This document shows, piece by piece, positions 1-7,818 of a DNA stretch of 26,509 nucleotides. The position numbers and the translations under genes are program-made. Origin of the DNA: an uncultured Eubacteriales bacterium (lineage in GTDB: Bacteria > Bacillota > Clostridia > Oscillospirales > CAG-272); NCBI GenBank assembly GCA_900544985.1, contig UQXK01000024.1, forward strand, positions 1 through 26,509, written 5' to 3'. The first letter of the stretch is position 1. Every line of letters begins with the position of its first letter. The notes under the pieces were generated by a model, which saw only the letters and a list, made by a program, of their open reading frames with translations, searched no databases and was not told the origin of the DNA.

Positions 1-62
1 TTTTTTTTTGTTTTTATAATTATATATAGAAATACAAAATATTTACTTTTCAGGGGGTTTTT

Positions 63-1016
63 ATGGATAATAGATTTCAGCTAGTCGGAAATAATGTTCG
101 TCCAAAATATGATGATGTTTCTTTTGACTCTGAACTTATAAAAGGGAAGGCTGCTATATTTTCAAAAATTGACTGGCTTTCATTTGTTTTTGTCGACAAA
201 TCTTTTAATGATGTTTTTGATTTTTTGCAAATTAATGATTTAATTGATGTTGATGAATTTTTTGAGGAAAAATATTTTCAAAGTTATTCTTTTTCTGATA
301 ATTTGGCTTTTCGCTTTCACGGCATTTTTTTAGCTGCCATGGACGTCGATAAGTATTCAAATTTAGATGTAAATACTTTTTTTGACGTTGTTTATCCTCG
401 TATAAAGGTAGATCTATCCGGACAAGCTCTTGATTTTTTAAGAGGTTATTATATTGATACCCTTAAAAATGATCCCGGATATATGGAGAAACGTTTTACA
501 GATCCTGATATTCATCTTCATTTTAATAGTCATATTACCCGTATAGACTATGCCTTTGACTTTTTGAACTATATGCCCACAATTCTTGATGAAATGATTG
601 AATATATTAAATCTACTAAAAATGATAAAGATGAATATTGGGTAGGATTCGGAAAAGGTCATTCCGCAAAGTGTTCTTTAAAGCTCTTCGATCAAAAAAC
701 ATTGTATGTAGGATCTCCTCAATCTGATAAGCTTCTTCGCGTTTATGATAAGAAAATACAGGCTAATAAATCAACAGAGGTTGCCGAGCTATACGAAACG
801 TATGAGCGTCCCGATAGTTGGATCCGCTTCGAGTTGCAGCTTCGTAATAACTTTTCTCATAACTTCGCATTGACTGGCAGAAGCTCGGAGCAGGTTTTAA
901 AGTACATTTATGATAATTATAACTTTACTTTTAAGGGAACACCTTGCGGATTCTGGAAGCAGTTATGGCGTTGGGAAGAAATACCGTCAATTATACAAAA
1001 TCAAAATTTTGTATAA
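63..1016 (+). CDS. Replication initiation factor (Rep_trans / MobT-like) of a mobile element
   Basis: This 317-residue protein carries the conserved blocks of the replication initiation factor family (Rep_trans, PF02486), which includes rolling-circle plasmid initiators and MobT-type relaxases of Tn916-like elements. Such proteins nick one DNA strand at an origin. Visible blocks are KIDWLSFVF (35-43), DLSGQALDF (117-125), ITRIDYAFDF (158-167), LYVGSPQSDKLLRVYDKK (214-231) and WIRFELQLRN (253-262). The ATG follows an AGGGGG ribosome binding site by five bases. Codons end in T more often than in the neighbouring genes, which suggests foreign origin. The stop codon lies inside a perfect inverted repeat, so the C-terminus may have been altered at an element boundary. 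I infer that the rest of the element lies to the left. Whether it serves a plasmid, an inovirus-like phage or an integrative element cannot be told from here. Confidence 0.8.
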   Translation: MDNRFQLVGNNVRPKYDDVSFDSELIKGKAAIFSKIDWLSFVFVDKSFNDVFDFLQINDLIDVDEFFEEKYFQSYSFSDNLAFRFHGIFLAAMDVDKYSNLDVNTFFDVVYPRIKVDLSGQALDFLRGYYIDTLKNDPGYMEKRFTDPDIHLHFNSHITRIDYAFDFLNYMPTILDEMIEYIKSTKNDKDEYWVGFGKGHSAKCSLKLFDQKTLYVGSPQSDKLLRVYDKKIQANKSTEVAELYETYERPDSWIRFELQLRNNFSHNFALTGRSSEQVLKYIYDNYNFTFKGTPCGFWKQLWRWEEIPSIIQNQNFV

Positions 1017-1020
1017 TTGA
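987..1020. repeat. Perfect 15-bp inverted repeat with 4-base loop at the 3' end of the Rep gene
   Basis: The arms 987-1001 (TCAATTATACAAAAT) and 1006-1020 (ATTTTGTATAATTGA) are exact reverse complements separated by CAAA. The Rep stop codon TAA (1014-1016) lies inside the right arm. The stem is almost free of G and C and no T-run follows, so it is a poor intrinsic terminator. It could be a replication nick site, a recombination site or an element end. The geometry is directly seen; the function is a guess. Confidence 0.75.
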
Positions 1021-1140
1021 GGGTATGGAAATATGAATAACAAGGGTTAATATCAAATAATCGTATACACAAATGGCGTAATCAAATATATTATAGAAAT
1101 AAATTTTATAATATATCTTAAAGAATTATTTTATCATTAT

Positions 1141-1162
1141 AAAATCGTTTTTATTCGATTTT
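1141..1162 (-). terminator. Weak candidate terminator after the methyltransferase remnant
   Basis: AAAATCG (1141-1147) pairs with CGATTTT (1156-1162) around an eight-base loop, ten bases past the stop codon of the minus-strand methyltransferase. On the minus strand the stem ends in TTTT and is followed by AT-rich DNA. With seven pairs and only two G-C pairs it is weak, but its position fits the end of the long minus-strand operon. Confidence 0.35.
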
Positions 1163-1171
1163 GCTTTCAGA

Positions 1172-1961
1172 TTATATTTTTCTAAAAATATCAAGCATAT
1201 GAGATGTAGCTCCAATCATGTCAAGTCGTTCGCAAATGCAAAGATGGTATTTCATATATATTTCAAACATATTATCATCCATTTCGTCAATGGTTGTTCT
1301 AATGAAGCGCGTCAACATATCTGTTCCTATGTAATGCAACCTCTCTGTTTGAAATTCTTTCATCAATGCATCGACATCTTCTTTACGATAAAGTGCAAAT
1401 ATTTCTTGCGGATTTGAACTGAGCTTGAATGTGTTGAAATCAGTGAGTTTTTTATAGTATTCATTTTTGAACCCGCCTCTTAAAAAAACCGAAATCATAT
1501 ACTGTCATATCATTATTACAATATGAAACAAAAATAATTCCGTCTTTCTTTGTAACTCGGATTGCTTCTTTTATTGCAGATTTTTTGTCATCTTCTGTAT
1601 ATAAATGATACATGGGTCCAAGAAGAAGCGTTATATCGTATTTTTCGGAAGGAATATTTTCGAGATTTATAGCGTCTCCTTGCTGTATAGATATATTCTC
1701 ACAAGCTTCGGTATTTTTCTTGAAAATTTCAATATTTTGGGTTATAAGCTCTATTGCATCGACATTATAGCCTTTTCTTGCAAAATAGTGTGAATATTTT
1801 CCTGTACCGGCTCCTATCTCTAAAATATTCATATTTTGCTTCAAATATTTTTGAATATAATGGATGGTAGTGAGAAATTCAACCATACCGTGCCTGGATT
1901 CAAGTCTTATATCTTCATTATGTGTTTCATAGTAATTTTTAAGCGCTTCAAGTCTTTCCAT
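1172..1961 (-). pseudogene. Class I SAM-dependent methyltransferase, split by a frameshift
   Basis: Two minus-strand frames together make one methyltransferase. The first (1961 to 1461) has the SAM-binding glycine motif ILEIGAGTGKYSHYF, an acidic residue after strand 2 (VDAIEL), QQGDA, and the post-I motif LLLGPMYHL. The second (1498 to 1172) continues with GGFKNEYYKKL and runs to a plausible C-terminus. The break lies in a run of seven T's on the coding strand (positions 1482-1488); with six T's the reading would run on through FGFLRGGFKNEYY. A one-base insertion, a sequencing error, a phase-variable run or transcriptional slippage could all explain it. A -1 ribosomal shift would not, because the downstream frame is +1 (or -2). 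The ATG has a good AGGAGG site. It is the last gene of the long operon, 43 bases after the flippase. The substrate is unknown. Confidence 0.75.
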
Positions 1962-2004
1962 ATTCTACCTCCTTATTTTTCATAATTCGGATTATTTGGG
2001 AGTC

Positions 2005-3618
2005 CTATTTCATCAATTTCATTTTAACAAGTTTATTGTAGATCTTTTCGCCTTTTGGCAACATCATTATATCGTCTTTTGTAAAGGATTTTGTTATAAA
2101 CAAAGCAAATAAATAGACAACTATTGTTATAAGTATAGATATTATTGTTGCGACATTTTGAGATGTCGCTTTTATTGTCAATATAAAGGAAATAACCGTA
2201 AATGGCAATGATATTATCGTTGATATCAAAGGTTTTATAAACGCCCTTATTATTCCGGTGCTTACATCAGTGTATTTCAGAACATATATAAAATTGATTA
2301 AAGCCATTACGAAATATCCGCAGATAGTTGCAATGGGCGCTCCTATTATCCCGAATGAAGAAATGAGCACAAGATTCAATATAAGTTTTACAATTGTTCC
2401 GCAAGTCATTGAAATAACCGGCTTATTTTGCTTATTATAAGATTGAAGTATTGATGAAGTTATAGTGAGCATTGCCATCAAAAAGATTGCGACAGAAAGA
2501 ATCGACAGTAACGGAGCTGTTCTTTCTATTGTTTCCGACGGAGTGTTTCTGCCGAATAACAAAGAGATAATAGGACCTGCGAGAACGCCCATTCCTATTG
2601 AACACGGAATGGAAATAATGCTTGCTATTTTTATTGAAGAAAAGATAGTTACCTTTGTTCTCTGTTTATTTTGTGCCGAAACAGCCGCAGATAAAGCAGG
2701 AGTGAGCGATGATGATATGGGAACTATAAAGGCATGCGGTAACCTGTAAAGCGTTACTGCAAGCGTTGTATAATCTCCGTACAGTCCCATCGCGTTATCT
2801 GCATTCAGAACATTCATTATTGTAAATGTATCTATTGTTGCGGTAAGACCGAGAGCAAGCGAACTTAATGTTATCGGCACTGCGATAACGAGCATTTTTT
2901 TGAGGATCGTTTGATAAGATGCCGAATGCTTATCGTCTATTTCTACATTTAAATATGAATAATCCGGTTTCAAGACAAATTTTGTTATTATAAGAAATCC
3001 CATGCCCAGTATATGACCTATTGTTATGCCGGCGATGGCTGCTGCCGCCGCAACTTCTACTGAATAACCGTGTTTTATGGCATATCCTCCGAAGAATATA
3101 CCCAAAAAGCACTTTCCGAAGGCGTCCAACAGCTCTGATACTGCCGACGGCATCATATTTTGGTGTCCCTGATAAAATCCTCTTATGGCGCTCGAAATGC
3201 ATATAATAAGCAATATGGGCGCTATCGCCTGAATGCAGTAATAAGAATTGTTGTTTTTGTCTATTATATTTGCTATTGTTTTCGCACCGAAAAACATTAT
3301 CGAAGAGCCGATGATTCCGACAACTATAAAAAGTGTCAAAGAAACATTGAAAATATGGCTTACTTCTAATTTTTTTCCTTTTGCACGGCTTTTTGATATC
3401 ATTATGGAGGTGGCAATCGGAAGTCCCGTGATAGAAATTGTATAGAACGTGCTGAATATGTTGTAAGCGGAATTAAAATATCCCATGCCGTCAGAACCGA
3501 GATACCCGTTGAGCGGTATTTTTAGTATGACACCTAAAATTTTTTCGGCTATTCCCGCAATGGTAAGCAGCAATACGCCGGTTATCATTCTCGGCTCTTT
3601 TTTCTTTTCATTCAACAC
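2005..3618 (-). CDS. SpoVB/MurJ-like oligosaccharide flippase, polysaccharide biosynthesis membrane protein
   Basis: This 537-residue protein is made almost entirely of hydrophobic segments, consistent with the 12-14 helices of the MOP/MATE superfamily. Its N-terminus (GIAEKILGVILKIPLNGYLG, then GYFNSAYNIF) is the signature start of the SpoVB/YtgP branch, whose members move lipid-linked sugars such as peptidoglycan precursors across the membrane. The length matches the family (about 500-550 residues). The start appears to be GTG at 3618, nine bases after a GGAGG site; a TTG one codon later is an alternative. It lies 25 bases after the deaminase gene in the same operon. Whether it serves spore cortex, vegetative peptidoglycan or capsule cannot be decided without the genome, so I do not assign a symbol. 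Confidence 0.85.
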   Translation of the reverse strand: MLNEKKKEPRMITGVLLLTIAGIAEKILGVILKIPLNGYLGSDGMGYFNSAYNIFSTFYTISITGLPIATSIMISKSRAKGKKLEVSHIFNVSLTLFIVVGIIGSSIMFFGAKTIANIIDKNNNSYYCIQAIAPILLIICISSAIRGFYQGHQNMMPSAVSELLDAFGKCFLGIFFGGYAIKHGYSVEVAAAAAIAGITIGHILGMGFLIITKFVLKPDYSYLNVEIDDKHSASYQTILKKMLVIAVPITLSSLALGLTATIDTFTIMNVLNADNAMGLYGDYTTLAVTLYRLPHAFIVPISSSLTPALSAAVSAQNKQRTKVTIFSSIKIASIISIPCSIGMGVLAGPIISLLFGRNTPSETIERTAPLLSILSVAIFLMAMLTITSSILQSYNKQNKPVISMTCGTIVKLILNLVLISSFGIIGAPIATICGYFVMALINFIYVLKYTDVSTGIIRAFIKPLISTIISLPFTVISFILTIKATSQNVATIISILITIVVYLFALFITKSFTKDDIMMLPKGEKIYNKLVKMKLMK

Positions 3619-3643
3619 CGTTGTTGGCCTCCGCTAAAAAAAG

Positions 3644-4939
3644 TTATTTTGTGTAAAATCTTTTTATCGTCTGTGAGAAATCATATTTGAGTTTTTCTAT
3701 ATCTATGTAAGAAAAAGCTCCGTTTTCGTATAATATTTCTCCGTTTACCATAGTAAGGCATACATTAGAAGAGTTTGCCGCAAACAGGAAAGTATCTTTC
3801 AGGTCAAAATACGGAAGTGTATTTAAAGAATTCAAATCTATAAGTATAAGATCGGCTTTATACCCTGCGGCTATTTTTCCGCTGTCGGCTCTTCCCTGCG
3901 AGATAGCTCCGTTTTCCGTAGCCATTTTTATGAATACGCCGGAATCGAGCTTTGATGTGTCTCCTGTCGTTCCTTTTTGCAGCAAAGACGCAATGTACGC
4001 TTCTTTCATGATGTCGAGCGTATTATTTGATGCAGAACCGTCTGTTCCGAGTACGACGGTTACATCGTTATCAAGCATTTTCGTAAGATTCATTATACCG
4101 GAACCGAGTTTCAGGTTGCTTACAGGGTTGTGAGCAACAAAGGCGTGCGATTTTGCGAGTATTTTTATATCATTATCGGTCACATGGACGCAGTGCGCAG
4201 CCACGACAGGAGCGCGGAAAAGTCCGTTTTCATAGAAAAATTCGGTCGGGGTAAGTCCGCCTCTTCTCTCTATTCCCTCTTTGTGTTCTTTTGCTGTTTC
4301 CGAAAGGTGAATTTGTATATTCAGTCCGTTTTCGGAAGCGTAATCGGAAACATATTTACACGTACTTGCTGTTGTGGTATATTCGGCGTGTATTGACATA
4401 TCGATTAAGATACGACCGTCAAAAGCTTTATGGTATTTTTCGACAAGTTCAAGACCTTCTTGAAATCTTTTGTCTTGATCGGCGGTAATATTTTCGTCAA
4501 ATTCGGTTATACATCTTGCAATATTCGCTTTTATTCCGCTTTCCGCAACGGCTTTTGCCGTAGCTTCGGAAAAGAAATACATATCCGAAAAGGAAACGAT
4601 TCCGTTTTTGAGCATTTCCGCTATCGAAAGCATGGAGCCCATGTAAACGTCATCTTCCATAAGCTTATCTTCTGCTGGCCAGATTTTTTCATTCAGCCAT
4701 CTGTCCAGAGGAAGATTTTCGCCGTATCCGCGGAAAAGCGACATAGGAGAATGTGCATGGCAGTTATATAATCCCGGACAAAGAAGTTTGTTTTCTCCGT
4801 TTATTATGCGGTCGAAATCTCCGATTATTTTTTTATCTGATATTTCTTTTATGATGTCGTCTTCGACAGAAAGATATGCATTGCGCATTTCTCTTCCGTC
4901 TTCAAATAAAATGTTTATGTTATCAAAAAGAATTTTCAT
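3644..4939 (-). CDS. mtaD: Amidohydrolase, 5-methylthioadenosine/S-adenosylhomocysteine deaminase type
   Basis: The 431-residue protein belongs to the metal-dependent amidohydrolase superfamily, MTA/SAH deaminase branch (the SsnA/AtzA relatives). Metal ligands are visible: HAH at 61-63, the His of HLSET, the His of HCVH and the Asp of LGTDGSASNN. The PMSLFRGYGENLPLDRWL block after the first His pair is typical of this branch. The expected reaction is deamination of methylthioadenosine or S-adenosylhomocysteine to the inosine form, a salvage route for products of SAM-dependent reactions. Related deaminases use other purines or cytosine-like substrates, so the substrate is inferred. The ATG follows GGAGGT. 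It sits 31 bases after the uridine-kinase-like gene and 25 before the flippase gene. A SAM-dependent methyltransferase, now frameshifted, lies two genes downstream. Confidence 0.85.
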   Translation of the reverse strand: MKILFDNINILFEDGREMRNAYLSVEDDIIKEISDKKIIGDFDRIINGENKLLCPGLYNCHAHSPMSLFRGYGENLPLDRWLNEKIWPAEDKLMEDDVYMGSMLSIAEMLKNGIVSFSDMYFFSEATAKAVAESGIKANIARCITEFDENITADQDKRFQEGLELVEKYHKAFDGRILIDMSIHAEYTTTASTCKYVSDYASENGLNIQIHLSETAKEHKEGIERRGGLTPTEFFYENGLFRAPVVAAHCVHVTDNDIKILAKSHAFVAHNPVSNLKLGSGIMNLTKMLDNDVTVVLGTDGSASNNTLDIMKEAYIASLLQKGTTGDTSKLDSGVFIKMATENGAISQGRADSGKIAAGYKADLILIDLNSLNTLPYFDLKDTFLFAANSSNVCLTMVNGEILYENGAFSYIDIEKLKYDFSQTIKRFYTK

Positions 4940-4970
4940 TTTAACCTCCGTTTTATTTATCCTGATATTT

Positions 4971-5861
4971 TTATCCTATAAATTCTCTGAATACCGAGTT
5001 TTCGGGGACAAAATCCGCCGGGATGTCGGGAACGTTTTTGAATTTCTCATATATTTTTTCGTGCAGTTCCTTGTTTTCGGCATCTGATGAAAGCAAATCG
5101 AATAAAAACGATTTTATCACGTTTATTTCATACAGCAACGAAGAATTTATGGAATATTTTGCGGAAAAAGAATACGGGAATATATTTTTTTCTTCGTTTT
5201 TCAATACATTTTTCCATAGATACAATGTTTTTGAAACATCTGCACCGCGAAACTTAAAATCACGGACAAGACGGCGATAAAATCTTATATCCCTTCTCGA
5301 AAAAAGACTACCGTAAGCATAAACGTCGTCAAGTATATCTATATATATCGACGCAGTTTTATCATACGGCAAAATTGCCGTTATTTCGGGATACATCGCC
5401 TGTATGCCTTCGAAAATAATTACGCCGTTTTTATGTGGAGTATATAAATCGTAAACTGCTTCCCTTTCACCCGTTATAAAATTATATATGGGAAGTTCTG
5501 TCTTTTTTCCATTTAATATATTATTTACGCACAGTTTAAAATATTCAAAATCTATCGCATCTATCGATTCGAAATCCGGATTTTTCTGTTTGAATAGGTG
5601 TTCTCTGTTTTTGAAAAAATTATCTATCGATATTATTTTCGAATCTATTCCGTATCGTTTTTCAAGCGTGTTTTGAAGTATATATGATGAAGTGGTCTTT
5701 CCGGCGCATGAAGGTCCGGAAAGAGTTATGATTTTTATATTTTCGTTTTCCGCAATAAGGTCTGCTATCGCTTCGGTCTGGCTTTTAAACTTATTTTCGC
5801 GCAATGAGACAAAATCTTTCATTTCATTTGTATTGTGAAATAATTTATTATATATTATCAT
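4971..5861 (-). CDS. Uridine kinase / phosphoribulokinase-family nucleoside kinase
   Basis: The protein (296 residues) has a P-loop GPSCAGKTT at 49-57, followed by the ISIDNFF segment and IIFEGIQAMYP, the pattern of the uridine kinase/phosphoribulokinase family. It should phosphorylate a nucleoside, probably uridine or cytidine, using ATP or GTP in the cytoplasm. Many clostridial members are about 550 residues with an N-terminal TGS/threonyl-tRNA-synthetase-like region. Here only about 45 residues precede the P-loop, so this is essentially the kinase half. The ATG is preceded by GAGGT. The gene starts nine bases after hemZ ends and is 31 bases from the deaminase gene, so co-transcription is likely. 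Family assignment is firm; the exact substrate is not. Confidence 0.8.
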   Translation of the reverse strand: MIIYNKLFHNTNEMKDFVSLRENKFKSQTEAIADLIAENENIKIITLSGPSCAGKTTSSYILQNTLEKRYGIDSKIISIDNFFKNREHLFKQKNPDFESIDAIDFEYFKLCVNNILNGKKTELPIYNFITGEREAVYDLYTPHKNGVIIFEGIQAMYPEITAILPYDKTASIYIDILDDVYAYGSLFSRRDIRFYRRLVRDFKFRGADVSKTLYLWKNVLKNEEKNIFPYSFSAKYSINSSLLYEINVIKSFLFDLLSSDAENKELHEKIYEKFKNVPDIPADFVPENSVFREFIG

Positions 5862-5870
5862 AAAAAAACC

Positions 5871-7352
5871 TCACATTTCTGAATAAAATTTTTCTATCAT
5901 TTGTTTTTTTTCTTCGTTTTTTGAACCTTCTTTGTCTGATAAATATTCATATGGATATTTATATTCAAATATTCTTTTTATTTTGCTTTTTTTAGGTGAA
6001 ACAAGCTTTGAAACAGCTCCCGCGCCTACCGAAAATATCGTTTGCAGTTCCTCCATCATATAAATATTATATTTTCCTTCTGTTCCTGGAATGGAAAAAC
6101 CAATATTTTCGAGATTGCCTACGGAATTTTTCTGTCTGTATATATAATACGGTGAATATCCGGCATTTTTTAACGCTATTTGCGAATAATCTATGCATTT
6201 TGAGACATCTCGAATATTTTTGCAGTATATCTCGTTCTTTATTTTTGAAAAATCGGCTGCATTTTTTATGGATAGCGTATGTATTGTTATATTATCCGGG
6301 TGCAATTTTATAAGTTCGTCAACAGAATAAGAGAAACTCAAAAATCCTTCACCCGGAAGTCCCGCGATAAGATCCGTATTTATATGAGGAATTCCCGATT
6401 TTTCCGCTATATGGAAAGCGTTATAAAAATCGTTTACGGTGTGCTTTCGTCCTATTGCTTCCAAAACCTCGTCGTTAAGCGTTTGTGAATTTATGCTTAT
6501 TCTGTCAACGCCCGCACATTTTGCCTCATATAGTTTTTCGGATGTTATGGTATCTGGTCTTCCCGCTTCAAGCGTGAATTCTTCAAGAGAGCCTACGTCT
6601 ATATTCTCATTTATTGTTTTGAATAATTTGAAAAGCTGTCTTTCATTAAGAGTTGTCGGTGTGCCTCCGCCTATATATATAGTGGAAACAGACAGACCGA
6701 GACTTTTTATAATTGCAGCCGTTTCGGCAAAATCCGCGCAAAGTTTATCGAGGTAATCGTCTATAAGAGAAAGCAATTTTTGAGAGGCACAGGAAACGAA
6801 AGAACAATATTTGCATCTCGTGGGACAAAAAGGTATCGATATATATATGCTGCATGAATTTGGCTTTATGTTGTTTATAAAAGCTTTTTCTTTTACCGCT
6901 ATTTCGGCGGCGATATTGGCTTTTTTGTTGTTTACAAGAAAATCTCTTTTTAAAATTTTTACAGCTTCGGTTTTGGTGTTACCGGCTTTCATAAGATCGT
7001 AAACAAATTTGGACGGTCTTATTCCCGTTAATATTCCCCATTGAGGAGTTATGCCGCGAATTGATTTGCCCGCTTCAAAAAATGCTTTTCCGCACGCTAT
7101 ATTGGCACATCTTTCCGCATTGCCGGGGTATTTTTCTTTTTCCTCCGAGCAAGTACAGGATGCAGATATTTTGTTTTGCATTATAGTGACGGAAGCAGTT
7201 ATTTTTTCTTCGTTTTCGGTAATGTCGACATATACATTCGGGTCTTCGTTTATCATATGTCCTTTTTCGGAAAATTTTGATCCCGGGAAAAAGAGCAAGC
7301 AAAGAGTTTGAACGTAATATTCGTTTATTTTTCCGTTTATTTCAAGATGCAT
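5871..7352 (-). CDS. hemZ: HemZ-like radical SAM coproporphyrinogen III dehydrogenase
   Basis: This 493-residue radical SAM protein carries CPTRCKYC, whose Cys176, Cys180 and Cys183 hold the 4Fe-4S cluster, followed by GGGTPTTL from 228. The roughly 165-residue N-terminal extension with RCANIACGKAFFEAG and WGILTGIRPSKFVYDL is what separates HemZ from HemN/HemW. HemZ is annotated as an oxygen-independent coproporphyrinogen III dehydrogenase, but biochemical proof for clostridial members is thin and no other haem gene is visible here. The ATG follows AAGGA by eight bases. The gene begins three bases after dtd, an arrangement common in Clostridia, where hemZ follows the rel-dtd block. Confidence 0.88.
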   Translation of the reverse strand: MHLEINGKINEYYVQTLCLLFFPGSKFSEKGHMINEDPNVYVDITENEEKITASVTIMQNKISASCTCSEEKEKYPGNAERCANIACGKAFFEAGKSIRGITPQWGILTGIRPSKFVYDLMKAGNTKTEAVKILKRDFLVNNKKANIAAEIAVKEKAFINNIKPNSCSIYISIPFCPTRCKYCSFVSCASQKLLSLIDDYLDKLCADFAETAAIIKSLGLSVSTIYIGGGTPTTLNERQLFKLFKTINENIDVGSLEEFTLEAGRPDTITSEKLYEAKCAGVDRISINSQTLNDEVLEAIGRKHTVNDFYNAFHIAEKSGIPHINTDLIAGLPGEGFLSFSYSVDELIKLHPDNITIHTLSIKNAADFSKIKNEIYCKNIRDVSKCIDYSQIALKNAGYSPYYIYRQKNSVGNLENIGFSIPGTEGKYNIYMMEELQTIFSVGAGAVSKLVSPKKSKIKRIFEYKYPYEYLSDKEGSKNEEKKQMIEKFYSEM

Positions 7353-7355
7353 ATA

Positions 7356-7817
7356 TTATATCCTTTTTTTATTAAGCACTTCACTGTCCATTACTATCGT
7401 TATAGGACCGTCCGCTTCCATGTTTATCATCATATGTGCACCGAAAACGCCCGTTTGAACTTTATCGGTTCTTTCTTTCATAAGCTCTACAAAATATTCG
7501 TAAAGTTCGTTGGCTCTCTGAGGAATTTCCGCATTCATATAATCAGGACGGTTTCCATGTGCATAGTTTGCGCAAAGCGTAAAGTTTGATACTATAAGAG
7601 CTCCGCCGCAGATATCTTTTACTGAAAGATTCATCTTGTCGTTTTCATCAGTAAATATACGAAGTTTCGAAATTTTATCGGCAAGTAAAACGGCGTCGTT
7701 TTTTTCGTCGCCTTTTTTTACTCCGAGAAGTATAAGAAGCCCCTGCTCTATCTCCCCGGTTTTTGTTCCGTCCGATATGACGTTTGCCGTTTTTACTCTT
7801 TGTATAACTGCGGTCAT
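7356..7817 (-). CDS. dtd: D-aminoacyl-tRNA deacylase
   Basis: At 153 residues the protein has the exact family size. Dtd removes D-amino acids (and glycine from tRNA-Ala) that were wrongly attached to tRNA. Visible signatures are the MTAVIQRVKTANV start, RIFTDENDKMNLSV, the active-site motif VSNFTL and the C-terminal DGPITI cis-proline (Gly-Pro) motif. The usual SQFTL reads SNFTL here, a Gln to Asn change. The start ATG overlaps the rel end region with one base between the genes, and its AGAGGAAA ribosome binding site lies within the rel 3' end. This suggests translational coupling to rel, the usual partner of dtd in Firmicutes. Confidence 0.93.
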   Translation of the reverse strand: MTAVIQRVKTANVISDGTKTGEIEQGLLILLGVKKGDEKNDAVLLADKISKLRIFTDENDKMNLSVKDICGGALIVSNFTLCANYAHGNRPDYMNAEIPQRANELYEYFVELMKERTDKVQTGVFGAHMMINMEADGPITIVMDSEVLNKKRI

Positions 7818-7818
7818 T

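Noticed and set aside
1086..1116. Inverted repeat ATATATTATA / TATAATATAT with an 11-base loop
   Set aside because: It is pure A and T in an AT-rich gap, so chance pairing is likely, and no gene end or start makes use of it.
1101..1128. A stretch resembling the Firmicutes dif site (XerC/XerD), next to the mobile Rep gene
   Set aside because: The resemblance is mostly in the AT-rich central TATAATATAT; the outer arms match poorly (about 16-17 of 28 positions from memory of the consensus). In DNA this AT-rich such a match is not meaningful.
1461..1498. Programmed -1 ribosomal frameshifting in the methyltransferase
   Set aside because: The downstream frame is reached by +1 (or -2), so a classical -1 slip at the T-run would not join the two halves.
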